A stretch of 64,000 bases of DNA, taken from NCBI GenBank assembly GCA_902516465.1, contig CABXZD010000002.1, positions 171,001 through 235,000 of the forward strand, in the 5' to 3' direction. This DNA is from an uncultured Pelagibacteraceae bacterium. Its GTDB lineage: Bacteria > Pseudomonadota > Alphaproteobacteria > Pelagibacterales > Pelagibacteraceae. The first letter of the stretch is position 1; every line of letters begins with the position of its first letter. Positions 30,095-40,041 of the stretch are shown one piece after another. A program made the translations under genes and the position numbers. The notes below the pieces were generated by a model. That model was given only the letters and a program-made list of their open reading frames with translations. It ran no database searches and had not been told where the DNA came from.

Positions 30095-30765
30095 TGGTTT
30101 AAATGATTAACTAATGACAAAATATTCTTTTTAATATTTCCTTTAGTTATAGGTCGACCAATTACTAACCAATCACTTCCATTTTTATACGCTTGTTTTG
30201 GAGTTAAAACTCTTTTTTGGTCATTTATTTTTTTATCGAATCTGATTCCAGGAGTAATTATCTCTTTCTTAAATACTTTTTTAACTATACTTAACTCTTG
30301 AGCACTACACACAATAGCGTCAAGTTTTGCTCGATTTGCTAATTTTGCTTGGTGATAAACTAATTTCTTAACATCTTTATTAAAACCAATCTCTTTTAAT
30401 GCTTTGTTATCTAAGGAAGTTAAAATTGTTACACCAACTAATTTAATTTTTCCAGAAACTCTTTTACTAGACTTGAGGGCTTCTAAACCTGAACTTATAT
30501 GTATAGTTAAATAATTCACGTTAAGGTCTCTTATGGCTTTAATAGCAGATACACATGTATTTGGAATATCATTAAGCTTTAGGTCAGCAAATGTAATCTT
30601 ATTTTTTAAATTACATAAAAAATTTCTACCGTTTTTTGAGTTCAGAAATTCTAATCCGAATTTATACCCAATTTTTAATTTGGGACTCTGTGCCCTCTTA
30701 ATAATTTTTTTCACTTTAAAGATATTAGTGCTGTCGCAAGCGACAAATATTTTATTCTTTTTCAT
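30091..30765 (-). CDS. pyrF: Orotidine 5'-phosphate decarboxylase
   Basis: FADLKLNDIPNTC (DxKxxD), ITPGIRF, WLVIGRPIT. Confidence 0.94.
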   Translation of the reverse strand: MKKNKIFVACDSTNIFKVKKIIKRAQSPKLKIGYKFGLEFLNSKNGRNFLCNLKNKITFADLKLNDIPNTCVSAIKAIRDLNVNYLTIHISSGLEALKSSKRVSGKIKLVGVTILTSLDNKALKEIGFNKDVKKLVYHQAKLANRAKLDAIVCSAQELSIVKKVFKKEIITPGIRFDKKINDQKRVLTPKQAYKNGSDWLVIGRPITKGNIKKNILSLVNHLNQ

Positions 30766-31045
30766 TATTCAATTTTTTAAACAGATCTTTTGCCATTTTG
30801 AAGTGAATAGTTTTTTTTTCTGGTGTATTTACTTTCTCACCAGTCTTTGGGTTTCTCGAAATTCTTGCTTTTTGAGTATTTGTTGAAAATACCCCAAAAC
30901 CTCTTAATTCAACCCTTTCATTTCTTTTAAGCGTTTGTTTTATTTCGTGCAAAATTATTTGAGTAACTTTTTCTAAATCTTTTCTTAAAAAATTTGGATA
31001 GTTTTTTGAGAGTTGTTTTAAAAGTTTTGATTTTACAATAGCCAA
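30752..31045 (-). CDS. HU/IHF family DNA-binding protein, IHF-beta-like
   Basis: RVELRGFGVFSTNTQKARISRNPKTGEKV; follows rpsA. Confidence 0.93.
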   Translation of the reverse strand: MAIVKSKLLKQLSKNYPNFLRKDLEKVTQIILHEIKQTLKRNERVELRGFGVFSTNTQKARISRNPKTGEKVNTPEKKTIHFKMAKDLFKKLNNEKE

Positions 31046-31067
31046 AACTTAAGTCTTATTAATTTTA

Positions 31068-32792
31068 TTATTTTTTATCATCTTTTTTCTTTAGATCCTC
31101 TGATAATGACGAAAATGGTAAATTTTTACCTGATCCTTCTGAACCATATTTTTCTAAAGCTTCTTTTTTTTCAATTTCTTCTAATAGTTTAATACTTAAA
31201 ACTACTTTTCTTTTATTCAAATCTAACTCTGAAATAGCACAGTCAATTCTTTCCCCACCAGTAAATCTTGACGTACGTGCATCTTGGGCCGAGATAGCTA
31301 TAGCGGATTTCTTGATATTGAAGTCCATTTCACAACCCTCTGGTCTAACTGTTAAACCTTTATTATCTTTTGAGATTATTTTAACAGTAATTGCTTGGTT
31401 AATTTTTTTATTTTTAAACCAATCTAAAGGGTCAGATTTGGTTTGTCTAAAGCCAACTCTAATTTTTTGCTCGGATGTTTTGATTTCTAAAACTTTTATT
31501 TTAATTTTATCTCCTTTTTTATATTTAGATAATTCTTCTTCGCCATTATTTAAGTATGTTAAATCATTACAATGTAAAAAAGCATCAACATCTAGACCAC
31601 CAACATTTACAAACAATGAGTATTCGTTTTTGTTAACTACTTCTCCATCTGTAACAGTTCCAACTGGATAATTTTTCTCAAAAATTTCAAAAGGATTATC
31701 CTGAGATAGTCTATGAGAAATTGCCACTCGTCTTTTATCTTTATCAATCTCTGTAATTACGCAGCTTATTTCATCTCCGACTTTAAACATTTTTTTTGCG
31801 GAAACATTTTTTTTAGTCCAGCTGAGCTCACTTGAATGTAATAAAGTAGTTAAACCTGGCTCGAGTTCACAAAATGCCCCAAAGTCCATAATTTTAACTA
31901 CTTTTGCTTTGTAAACTTTGTTCAGCTCATAATTCTCTATATGCTCAAATGGATCCGGAGACAATTGTTTAACCGAACAACCAACTTGCAACTTTTCCTT
32001 ATCAACTGAAATTACTTTAAGATCATGTTTTTCTCCAATGTTAAAAACTTCATCTGGATGGTTTACACGAGAATAAGAAATTTCTTGCAAGTGAACTAGC
32101 ACGTCAAGTTCGCCGTTTACATTGAAAAAACAACCAAATGAACTGTAACCTTTAACCTCTGCATTCTTAATAATATCACCTACTTTATATTTTTCTATAA
32201 TCTTGGCTTTATCCTCTTTTTTAAATGATGAAATAATTTCTCTTCGAGAGACACATGCATTTCCTCTCACTTTATCAAGTTTAATTAAAGCAAATTTTTG
32301 AGGCTCATTCATTAAGTGAGAAATATCTTTCAAAGGCTTATCACTAATCTGTGATCCTGGTAAAAACATCAAAGAACCGGTATCAATGTGTTCTACTATA
32401 CAGCCACCTTTACACTTTGATGTAATTTTACCCATTATAGGTTCATTATTTTCGTAAGCTTTTACAAGTTTATCCCACCCTTTAATTTTTTGGGCTTTGC
32501 TTGCTGAAACTAGAACTTCTCCATTCCTGTCCTCAATTTTTTCAAGCAAAACAGGTATTGTTTCTCCAATTTTAATTTTTTCAGATAAACCCATACTTTT
32601 TAATTCGTTGACATCTAATACAGGCTCACTTTTTAATCCCTCAACAAAAAGAAATACAAATTTGTCGGTTATTTTATTTATTTTCCCTTCAATTATTTTA
32701 CCCTCTTCAATATTAATTTTTGATAATTGACTGTTTAATAATTTTTCAAACTCTTGAGATGCGGGGTTTTTTAAATCTTTGTATATATCCAT
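31068..32792 (-). CDS. rpsA: 30S ribosomal protein S1
   Basis: Multiple S1 repeats (MDFGAFCELEPGLTTLLHSSELSW, HPDEVFNIG). Confidence 0.97.
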   Translation of the reverse strand: MDIYKDLKNPASQEFEKLLNSQLSKINIEEGKIIEGKINKITDKFVFLFVEGLKSEPVLDVNELKSMGLSEKIKIGETIPVLLEKIEDRNGEVLVSASKAQKIKGWDKLVKAYENNEPIMGKITSKCKGGCIVEHIDTGSLMFLPGSQISDKPLKDISHLMNEPQKFALIKLDKVRGNACVSRREIISSFKKEDKAKIIEKYKVGDIIKNAEVKGYSSFGCFFNVNGELDVLVHLQEISYSRVNHPDEVFNIGEKHDLKVISVDKEKLQVGCSVKQLSPDPFEHIENYELNKVYKAKVVKIMDFGAFCELEPGLTTLLHSSELSWTKKNVSAKKMFKVGDEISCVITEIDKDKRRVAISHRLSQDNPFEIFEKNYPVGTVTDGEVVNKNEYSLFVNVGGLDVDAFLHCNDLTYLNNGEEELSKYKKGDKIKIKVLEIKTSEQKIRVGFRQTKSDPLDWFKNKKINQAITVKIISKDNKGLTVRPEGCEMDFNIKKSAIAISAQDARTSRFTGGERIDCAISELDLNKRKVVLSIKLLEEIEKKEALEKYGSEGSGKNLPFSSLSEDLKKKDDKK

Positions 32793-32914
32793 TAATAGTT
32801 ATTCTATTTTATTAAAAACTCACGATCTATAAATAAATTTGAGGTTTTAATCAACTAAGAATTTAAATTAAAGATTTCCGTAAAATTCAAGTTATTAAGG
32901 GTTTTAGTGAGTTT

Positions 32915-34240
32915 TTAGTAAATTTTTGCTCCTAAAAATCTAACTTTTTCGAGGAATGATGGGAAAGAAGTATTTATTGCATCCTTATCAAAAATTTTCC
33001 AATTTCCTCCAAAACATAAGGCAGCAATTACACTTGACATAAAAACCCTGTGGTCTTTTAAAAAATTTTTAATTATTATTTTTTTTTTTATTTGAAAATT
33101 TGGATCACCGTATATTTTAATACTGTTACTATCGATCTTATTTTTTATTCCAATTTTATTTAAAATTTTGGATCCCCATATTAACCTAGGGCTCTCTTTT
33201 TGATTAAGTTCTGAGAGATTTTTAAAGTAAGATACGCCACTTGCTCTGGCAGCAACAAGAAAAATTAATAGAAATTCATCTATTGCCTCACTATTAAACC
33301 TAATTGGGCACTTTATAGGTTTAATATCTTTTTTACTTTTTATGATAATGTCAGCAATTTTTTCTCCTTTATAGTCTCTTTTGTTTTTAAGTTGAATATC
33401 TACACCCATTAATTTTAATATTTTTAAAATTCCAGATCTAGTAGGGTTTACATTCACATCTTTTATTTTCAATTTAGAATTTTTAGATAAGGCTGTAAGT
33501 ACTATGAAAAAAGCACTAGAACTAATATCGGATGGAATCTTATAATTAAATGCTTTGATATTTTTTTTTCCTTTAATCTTAATTAGATCAAATTTTTTGT
33601 TTTTTTTAATTTTAATAGGTAATTTCAAATATTTAAAAAATAATTCTGTATGATCACGAGATTTTTTTGCCTTAATAATAGTATTACCTTTTGTATTAAG
33701 TGCTGCTAACATTATACTACTTTTACTTTGTGCTGACCCTTTGTTTTCATAAAATTTGATAGGCTTTGGATCGCTCGTTCCCTTTATAAATATAGGCAAT
33801 TTTCCTGATTTACTCTTAAAATTTGCTCCAAACTTAGTCAAAGGTTTTGTGACTCTTAAAAAATCTCTTTTTGATAAACTTTTGTCTCCTGTTAACTTTA
33901 TTTTAGATTGAGAATGAACTAAAAGCCCAAGAATAAGTCTACTTAAAGTACCAGAATTTCCAGCATTTAAAGTAATTTTTTTTTTATAATTGAAACTATT
34001 TAAGCCTTTACTATTTATCTCACAATAATCTTTTTTCTGTTTTATTTTAACACCCATTTTTTTTAGACACTTCAAAGTATTTAGTACGTCTTCCGATTTA
34101 AGTAGGTTAGAAGCTCTTGATTTACCATAAGCCTGAGAAGCTAATAGTGCCCATCTTATTGAAAGACTTTTATCTCCCTCAATTTTAATCGATCTATTAA
34201 ATGGTTTAATTTTTTTGAAAATAACTACACTATTATTCAT
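32915..34240 (-). CDS. aroA: 3-phosphoshikimate 1-carboxyvinyltransferase
   Basis: GDKSLSIRWALLA, LNAGNSGTLSRL, GSAQSKSSIMLAAL, RDHTELFF. Confidence 0.95.
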   Translation of the reverse strand: MNNSVVIFKKIKPFNRSIKIEGDKSLSIRWALLASQAYGKSRASNLLKSEDVLNTLKCLKKMGVKIKQKKDYCEINSKGLNSFNYKKKITLNAGNSGTLSRLILGLLVHSQSKIKLTGDKSLSKRDFLRVTKPLTKFGANFKSKSGKLPIFIKGTSDPKPIKFYENKGSAQSKSSIMLAALNTKGNTIIKAKKSRDHTELFFKYLKLPIKIKKNKKFDLIKIKGKKNIKAFNYKIPSDISSSAFFIVLTALSKNSKLKIKDVNVNPTRSGILKILKLMGVDIQLKNKRDYKGEKIADIIIKSKKDIKPIKCPIRFNSEAIDEFLLIFLVAARASGVSYFKNLSELNQKESPRLIWGSKILNKIGIKNKIDSNSIKIYGDPNFQIKKKIIIKNFLKDHRVFMSSVIAALCFGGNWKIFDKDAINTSFPSFLEKVRFLGAKIY

Positions 34241-34264
34241 TTATTCATTTATTCATTTATTCAT
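34233..34264. repeat. Perfect tandem repeat (TTATTCAT)x4 covering the aroA start codon
   Basis: CAT triplets at 34238, 34246, 34254, 34262 with exact 8-bp period. Confidence 0.98.
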
Positions 34265-34275
34265 TGTTTCTAAAT

Positions 34276-35052
34276 TTAGCTAATTTTGAAAGATTCTCCA
34301 AAATAAGCGTTTTTTGCGTCAATATTCGTGATTAAATTTGAGGGTGTTCCTTGGGCTACAACTTTTCCATTGCTTATTATTGCTGCTGAGTCAACACAAG
34401 CTAGTAGATCTCTAGCTTGATGATCACATAATACTATAGAAATATTGTTATTACTTTGTAAGTTTACTATTATTTCTTGTAAAGTTTTAATTGTCATAAC
34501 ATCAAGAGCTGCAAAGGGTTCATCTAAAAGTAAAATCTTTGGGTCAGATATTAACGCAATAGCTATAACAAGTTTTTTTTTTTGACCACCTGATAAAAAA
34601 TCTGCTTTAATATCTCTTATTGAGTCTAATTCAAATTTTGAGATTAACGAATTAATTTTTTCATCTCTAATATTTGAATTATTTATTGCAATTTCTGAAA
34701 TAGCTTTTAAGTTTTCATAAACTGTTAAATCATGAAAAAATCCGCCATATTGGGGCACAAAACCAATTTTAAATTTTAAAGTTCTTTCATATATTGGAAA
34801 TCCATTGACCTTCTCTGAGTTGATGAAAATTGTTCCGAAATCTGGAGAGATTAAACCGGTAATGAGATTGAAGATTGTGGTTTTTCCAACTCCATTGGGG
34901 CCTAAAAGTCCCAATATCTGACCGTTATTAAGTTGTAAATTGAAATTATCTAAAATAATTTTTCTACCATATTTAAGAGATACTTTTTCTAAATTAAGAA
35001 TAGATTTTGTTTTTTTGAAAGATTTGATCCTAAATTTTTTTATATTTGACAT
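34276..35052 (-). CDS. lptB: LPS export ABC transporter ATP-binding protein
   Basis: LLGPNGVGKTTIFNLITGL, LSGGQKKKLVIAIAL, LLLDEPFAALD; adjacent to LptC-like gene. Confidence 0.9.
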   Translation of the reverse strand: MSNIKKFRIKSFKKTKSILNLEKVSLKYGRKIILDNFNLQLNNGQILGLLGPNGVGKTTIFNLITGLISPDFGTIFINSEKVNGFPIYERTLKFKIGFVPQYGGFFHDLTVYENLKAISEIAINNSNIRDEKINSLISKFELDSIRDIKADFLSGGQKKKLVIAIALISDPKILLLDEPFAALDVMTIKTLQEIIVNLQSNNNISIVLCDHQARDLLACVDSAAIISNGKVVAQGTPSNLITNIDAKNAYFGESFKIS

Positions 35053-35054
35053 AA

Positions 35055-35636
35055 TTAGTTTTTAAATGAACCTTTAACTTTTTTTGTTAAATTATTCATA
35101 AAAATTTCTGTATTTTTTGTTATAAGATTAATTTTTACATTATCTGTTTTCAATAAACCCTGCACCCCTTCATACACAACATCATTATATATTGTAACCA
35201 TATTTTCAGTAAAATCTAAATCTAAATTTTCTGAAAATATTCTATCATCTTTGTATTTTACTATAACATTGTCATTAAAATTTGTATTATATGACACGCT
35301 ATTAAAAAGTGCTTTATCGGCATTAATTATTAACTCATTGTTGTCTTTATCAATAAATTTTGCTGTCACATTAATCATTTTTACTAATTCAACATCTGAC
35401 TCGTACAAAAGTTCGCTTTCCTCTGCAAATATTACATATTTACTTTTATCTTGAAGATCTAAATTGTAACTTAAATTTTTTATAAGATTACTTTTGTAAT
35501 TTATATTATCATTATTTTCTTTATTTGAAGAGACTTTTAATTGAGGTGCATCTTGAGATGAAAAATATTTATTATAAAAAATTAGGGTTATGACTATTAA
35601 TATTAGAAGAAGAAATATTTGTAAAATTTTTTTCAT
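35055..35636 (-). CDS. LptC-like LPS export protein
   Basis: N-terminal TM anchor then beta-jellyroll-like pattern; between kdsD and lptB. Confidence 0.65.
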   Translation of the reverse strand: MKKILQIFLLLILIVITLIFYNKYFSSQDAPQLKVSSNKENNDNINYKSNLIKNLSYNLDLQDKSKYVIFAEESELLYESDVELVKMINVTAKFIDKDNNELIINADKALFNSVSYNTNFNDNVIVKYKDDRIFSENLDLDFTENMVTIYNDVVYEGVQGLLKTDNVKINLITKNTEIFMNNLTKKVKGSFKN

Positions 35637-35640
35637 CCAT

Positions 35641-36606
35641 TTAGCTAAGATTATTTAATAAGTTATGAATATGTATTACACCAATAGTTTTTTTTTTATT
35701 ATTTTTTTTATAAACACACACATTCGTAATTTTTTTCCTGTTCATTTGATGCAAAACATCTGATGCTAACATTTCTTCTTCGACAACGTATGGGCTTCTT
35801 GTCATAAAAGATTTAATCTTCAAATTTTCAATATTTCTTTTTTTTTGCATTAATCTTTTTAAGTCTCCATCAGTAAAAATACCTGTAGTTAGACCTTCAT
35901 TGTTAATTGCTACCAAAAAACCTAAACGTTTAATATTGATAATTTTTAGAGCATTTCTGATAACTTGATTTTCATTTATAAATGGTATCTTTCCTTTAGT
36001 TAACATTAAATCACCTGCAGTTTTTAATTTATTTCCAAGGCTACCAGATGGATGAAATTTTTTAAAATCCAATTTTCCAAATCTATTTTTATTCATTACA
36101 GCGATCGCTAAAGCATCCCCAATAGATAATTGGTTAGTTGTACTAGATGTTGGTACAATTCCAAGGCCAGACTCTTTTACTTTCGGTAATAATAATTTTA
36201 TATTTGATGATTTGTATAAAACGGAATCTTTATTAGACACTATTCCTATAAGTTTTACTTTAGTTGATTTTGCGTACTTAATTATGTTTCTCAATTCAGA
36301 GGTATTACCTGAATAGCTTATTAAAATTAGCAAGTCATTTTTTGTTATTCTACCTAAATCACCATGAGAACAATCACTTGCAGAAATTGGAAATGAGGGT
36401 GTACCAACAGAGGAAAGCGTAGCTGAAATTTTTGATGCGATGATTCCACTTTTACCTACTCCACAAATAATTACTTTTGATTTACATTTAAAAATAGCAT
36501 TAACGGCATCATTAAAAGATTTATTAATTGAATTTTTGAGTTTTTTTAAACCTTTAATTTGTAAATCTATAACATCTACTCCTATATTTTTTATTTCATT
36601 TTTCAT
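35641..36606 (-). CDS. kdsD: Arabinose-5-phosphate isomerase (KpsF/GutQ); ORF track start at 36621
   Basis: SIS domain CGVGKSGIIASKISATLSSVGTPSFPISASDCSHGDLG plus CBS domains. Confidence 0.95.
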   Translation of the reverse strand: MKNEIKNIGVDVIDLQIKGLKKLKNSINKSFNDAVNAIFKCKSKVIICGVGKSGIIASKISATLSSVGTPSFPISASDCSHGDLGRITKNDLLILISYSGNTSELRNIIKYAKSTKVKLIGIVSNKDSVLYKSSNIKLLLPKVKESGLGIVPTSSTTNQLSIGDALAIAVMNKNRFGKLDFKKFHPSGSLGNKLKTAGDLMLTKGKIPFINENQVIRNALKIINIKRLGFLVAINNEGLTTGIFTDGDLKRLMQKKRNIENLKIKSFMTRSPYVVEEEMLASDVLHQMNRKKITNVCVYKKNNKKKTIGVIHIHNLLNNLS

Positions 36607-36608
36607 AT

Positions 36609-37220
36609 TTAGTGAGACCAAATATCATCCTTAAACAAGGCAAGGTCAAGATCAACTCTTGTTTTCAGAAACTTAAGACAATCATTGTATAAATCTAATC
36701 TTTTCTCTCTCTCCAAAATTTTATTAAGTCCCTCATGGATTTTATGTAAATAAATTACATCGTTGGCACAATATTTTAATTGTGCTGGAGACAACTCTCC
36801 TCCAAAGTCAGAATTTTGAAATTGTTTACTAATATCAATATTTAAAAATTCTTTAATCAATATTTTTAATGAGTGATTATCAGAATAAGATCTGGCTAAT
36901 TTTGATGCAATTTTAGTATCAAGAACATTTTTTGTCTCAGTCTTGAGATAATATTTTATGTGAGCTATGTCAGCTCTGCCATAATGAAAAATTTTCACAA
37001 CATTATTATCAGACAAAATTCTTGATAAATTCGGCGCTTTATAGGTTGATCTGTCTAGTTGAACTATATGAGCGTCATTTTTACCAGAAGATATTTGAAT
37101 TAGACATAAAGGATCTCTTTTTACATTAAGACCCATAAATTCCCCATCGATTGCTAATATATTGCCTAAGATTAGATCATCTGGTAAATCTTTTTTGTGA
37201 AGTTTAATATCAATATTCAT
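36609..37220 (-). CDS. rnd: Ribonuclease D family 3'-5' exonuclease
   Basis: AIDGEFMGL, HYGRADIAHI, DTKIASKLARSYSDNHSLK, YCANDVIYL. Confidence 0.88.
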   Translation of the reverse strand: MNIDIKLHKKDLPDDLILGNILAIDGEFMGLNVKRDPLCLIQISSGKNDAHIVQLDRSTYKAPNLSRILSDNNVVKIFHYGRADIAHIKYYLKTETKNVLDTKIASKLARSYSDNHSLKILIKEFLNIDISKQFQNSDFGGELSPAQLKYCANDVIYLHKIHEGLNKILEREKRLDLYNDCLKFLKTRVDLDLALFKDDIWSH

Positions 37221-37236
37221 TTTTAAACATATATAT

Positions 37237-38199
37237 ATGAAAGAAAAAAATTGTCTAATATTTGGCGGAAGTGGACAAATTGGTAGGAATTTAATTAGAA
37301 AGTTAACTAAAAATGGATACAGAATAACTGTTGTAACTAGAAATATTCATCAAAAAAGCTATATAATCAAAACACAGGCAAACTTTGGATATATTGATAT
37401 AATTGAATCTAGTATTTTTGATGAAGATAAAATTAGAAAACTTTTTCAAAATGCTGAAATATGCATTAATTTGGTCGGTATACTTTTTGAAAAAAAAAGA
37501 GGAAATACTTTCAACAATATACATTCAATCTTTCCATCTTTATTATCAAAATTAAGTAAAGAGTATAAACTGAAAAAATTTATTCACATATCAGCCTTAG
37601 GTATAGACTCGGCTATTGACTCCGATTACGCAAAAAGTAAATTACAGGGAGAAAAAAATATTCTAAAAAATTTTCCTTTAGCTACTATTTTAAGACCATC
37701 AGTTGTTTATTCTGTTGATGACAATTTCACAACAAATTTAATGACTTTATTAAGTAGATTACCGATATTTCCAATATACTATTCAGGAAAAACAAAGTTT
37801 ATGCCAATTCATTGCTCAGACTTGACTGATATTATTTTTCAAGTTATTTGTAAAAATGTAAATTCACATACCATTGAATGTGTTGGCCCTGAGGTAATTA
37901 CGTTCAAGGAAGTTTTAGAGAGGCTATTGGTTTTGATGGAAAAAAAAAGGATATTATTACCATTCCCATTGACAGCAGCTAATTTAATGGCCAAATTTTT
38001 TCAATTGATGCCCAAACCTCTATTAACTCAAGATCAGCTTAGACTTTTAAAATATGATAATACAGTCTCTGGAAAATATAAAACTAACAATGATATTGGT
38101 GTCCCAAGTACTCGTTTTTTTAATAAGGAGGTAAAAAATTATTGCTATATGTGGAAGGAGGGAGGTCAATTTTCTACAGATAAATACAGAAATAATTAA
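37237..38199 (+). CDS. NAD(P)-binding epimerase-like protein, complex I NDUFA9 type
   Basis: IFGGSGQIGRNLIRKLTKNGYRITVVTRN; LRPSVVYSVDDNF; FMPIHCSDLTDII. Confidence 0.8.
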   Translation: MKEKNCLIFGGSGQIGRNLIRKLTKNGYRITVVTRNIHQKSYIIKTQANFGYIDIIESSIFDEDKIRKLFQNAEICINLVGILFEKKRGNTFNNIHSIFPSLLSKLSKEYKLKKFIHISALGIDSAIDSDYAKSKLQGEKNILKNFPLATILRPSVVYSVDDNFTTNLMTLLSRLPIFPIYYSGKTKFMPIHCSDLTDIIFQVICKNVNSHTIECVGPEVITFKEVLERLLVLMEKKRILLPFPLTAANLMAKFFQLMPKPLLTQDQLRLLKYDNTVSGKYKTNNDIGVPSTRFFNKEVKNYCYMWKEGGQFSTDKYRNN

Positions 38200-38208
38200 A
38201 ATGATAAT

Positions 38209-38703
38209 TTATGCTGAATGGACTTTTTTTCCAATAAATGATGGGACTTCATCTTTATCAACGATCTCTTCTTTTTTACCTTTAGGCTGATATGCGTAAA
38301 GAAGATGTAGTTTGCAATAAGAGAAATCTTTAAGCGAGGTTCTGCCACAAAAATAAAAGTTGCTTTCATTTGGGTGTCCTAAGGGCCACTTACATGAATT
38401 CTCATCGAGTTCTTCCAGTTGCTTTGGGTTTTCTGGTTCAAAATCTTTTTCAATAATTAGCGATTTGAATCTGTTTTTTTTTATCCTTTTACTTTTATTA
38501 TTCTTATCGGCGATTGAATTTTCAAAGCTTTGATTACTTGCTGCAGTCCTAGTCTTTATTTTCGCTGAAAGATTTAATCTATGTGCTTTACCTATTACTG
38601 CGTTCCTGCTCACTCCTCCGATAATCTCCGCAATTTGACTTGCAGTATTTTCTTTGCCCCAAAGTTCTTTTAATTTTTCTACTTTTTCTTCTGTCCAACT
38701 CAT
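38209..38703 (-). CDS. gcrA: GcrA-family cell cycle regulator
   Basis: N-terminus SWTEEKVEKLKELWGKENTASQIAEIIGGVSRNAVIGKAHRLNLS. Confidence 0.92.
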   Translation of the reverse strand: MSWTEEKVEKLKELWGKENTASQIAEIIGGVSRNAVIGKAHRLNLSAKIKTRTAASNQSFENSIADKNNKSKRIKKNRFKSLIIEKDFEPENPKQLEELDENSCKWPLGHPNESNFYFCGRTSLKDFSYCKLHLLYAYQPKGKKEEIVDKDEVPSFIGKKVHSA

Positions 38704-38871
38704 TTTACTACATATTGTGTTAGATTATCATTAGAATACAATATAATGAAATATACTTAAAATAAACAAGAAACTTTTTATAGTTATCAACAAAAATATC
38801 TATTATTTGATAGGAAATATATTCAATCTCAACTTGTATCTAATTATTTTAATTATAAAAGAATTTAAATT

Positions 38872-40041
38872 ATGAGTTATCTTGTAAAAAATTATAACAG
38901 AAAAAATTTATCTTTTACTAAAGGTGCTGGGAGTTTTTTATACTCAACCAATGGAACCAAATATTTAGACTTTGTTCAAGGCATCGCTGTTAATTCTTTA
39001 GGTCATGCACATCCAGAATTAGTGAAAACAATTAATAAACAAGCGAAAAAACTTTGGCATATTTCCAACGCTTTTCAGATACCTGAAGGTGAGGAATTAG
39101 CAAAAAAATTAGTAAAAAAAACTTTTGCTGATTATGTGATGTTTCAAAATAGTGGTACCGAGGCTACGGAGGCAGCTATAAAAATTGCAAGAAGATACTT
39201 TTACTCAATAAAAAAACCATATAAGAATAGAATAATTTGTATTAAAAATTCTTTTCATGGAAGAACACTTGCATCAATTTATGCTAGTGGTTCTAAAAAA
39301 ATGACAGAAGGATTTGGTCCAAAAGTAAATGGATTTGATCATTTTAAATTTGGAGACCATAAAAAATTAAAAAAATTGATTAATAAGAAAACTGCTGCAA
39401 TAATGGTCGAAACGATAATGGGAGAAGGTGGAATTAAAGTGATACCCAATTGGTGTCTTAATGGATTAAGACAATTATGTAATAAGAAGAAAATATTATT
39501 AATTTTAGATGAGGTTCAATGTGGAGTAGGCAGAACAGGAAATTTTTTTGCATTTGAAGAATCAAAAGTAAAACCAGATATAGTTCCAATTGCAAAAGGA
39601 ATAGGAGGTGGTTTTCCTATAGGTGCAGTTTTAATGAATAAAAAAGTTGCTTCCGCGATGGTAGCAGGGACTCATGGATCAACTTTTGGGGGGAATCCTT
39701 TAGCTATGAAAATAGGAAAAAGTGTTCTAGATATTATTTCCAATAAAGATTTTTTAAAAAAAGTAAAAAAAAATTCACAATATTTTCACTTTGAATTGAA
39801 TAGAATAAAAGATCAATTTCCCAAAATAATAAAAGAAATAAGAGGTAAAGGTTTTTTAATAGGAATACAGCTTCATGAAGATCAATCACGTTTTATAAAA
39901 TCTTTAATGACAAATAAATTATTAACAATTAAAGCTTCAGAAAATGTGGTGAGAATTTTACCTCCACTAAATGTTAAACGAAACGAGATAAATCTAGCAT
40001 TAAAAATAATAAAAAAAGTTTGTGTAAGTTATAATAGATGA
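38872..40041 (+). CDS. argD: Acetylornithine / succinyldiaminopimelate aminotransferase
   Basis: FQNSGTEATEAAIKIARRY, LDEVQCGVGRTG, KGIGGGFPIGAVL. Confidence 0.94.
   Translation: MSYLVKNYNRKNLSFTKGAGSFLYSTNGTKYLDFVQGIAVNSLGHAHPELVKTINKQAKKLWHISNAFQIPEGEELAKKLVKKTFADYVMFQNSGTEATEAAIKIARRYFYSIKKPYKNRIICIKNSFHGRTLASIYASGSKKMTEGFGPKVNGFDHFKFGDHKKLKKLINKKTAAIMVETIMGEGGIKVIPNWCLNGLRQLCNKKKILLILDEVQCGVGRTGNFFAFEESKVKPDIVPIAKGIGGGFPIGAVLMNKKVASAMVAGTHGSTFGGNPLAMKIGKSVLDIISNKDFLKKVKKNSQYFHFELNRIKDQFPKIIKEIRGKGFLIGIQLHEDQSRFIKSLMTNKLLTIKASENVVRILPPLNVKRNEINLALKIIKKVCVSYNR

Noticed and set aside
31312-31671. Plus-strand 119-aa ORF opposite rpsA
   Set aside because: Antisense shadow ORF; S1 coding strand is unambiguous
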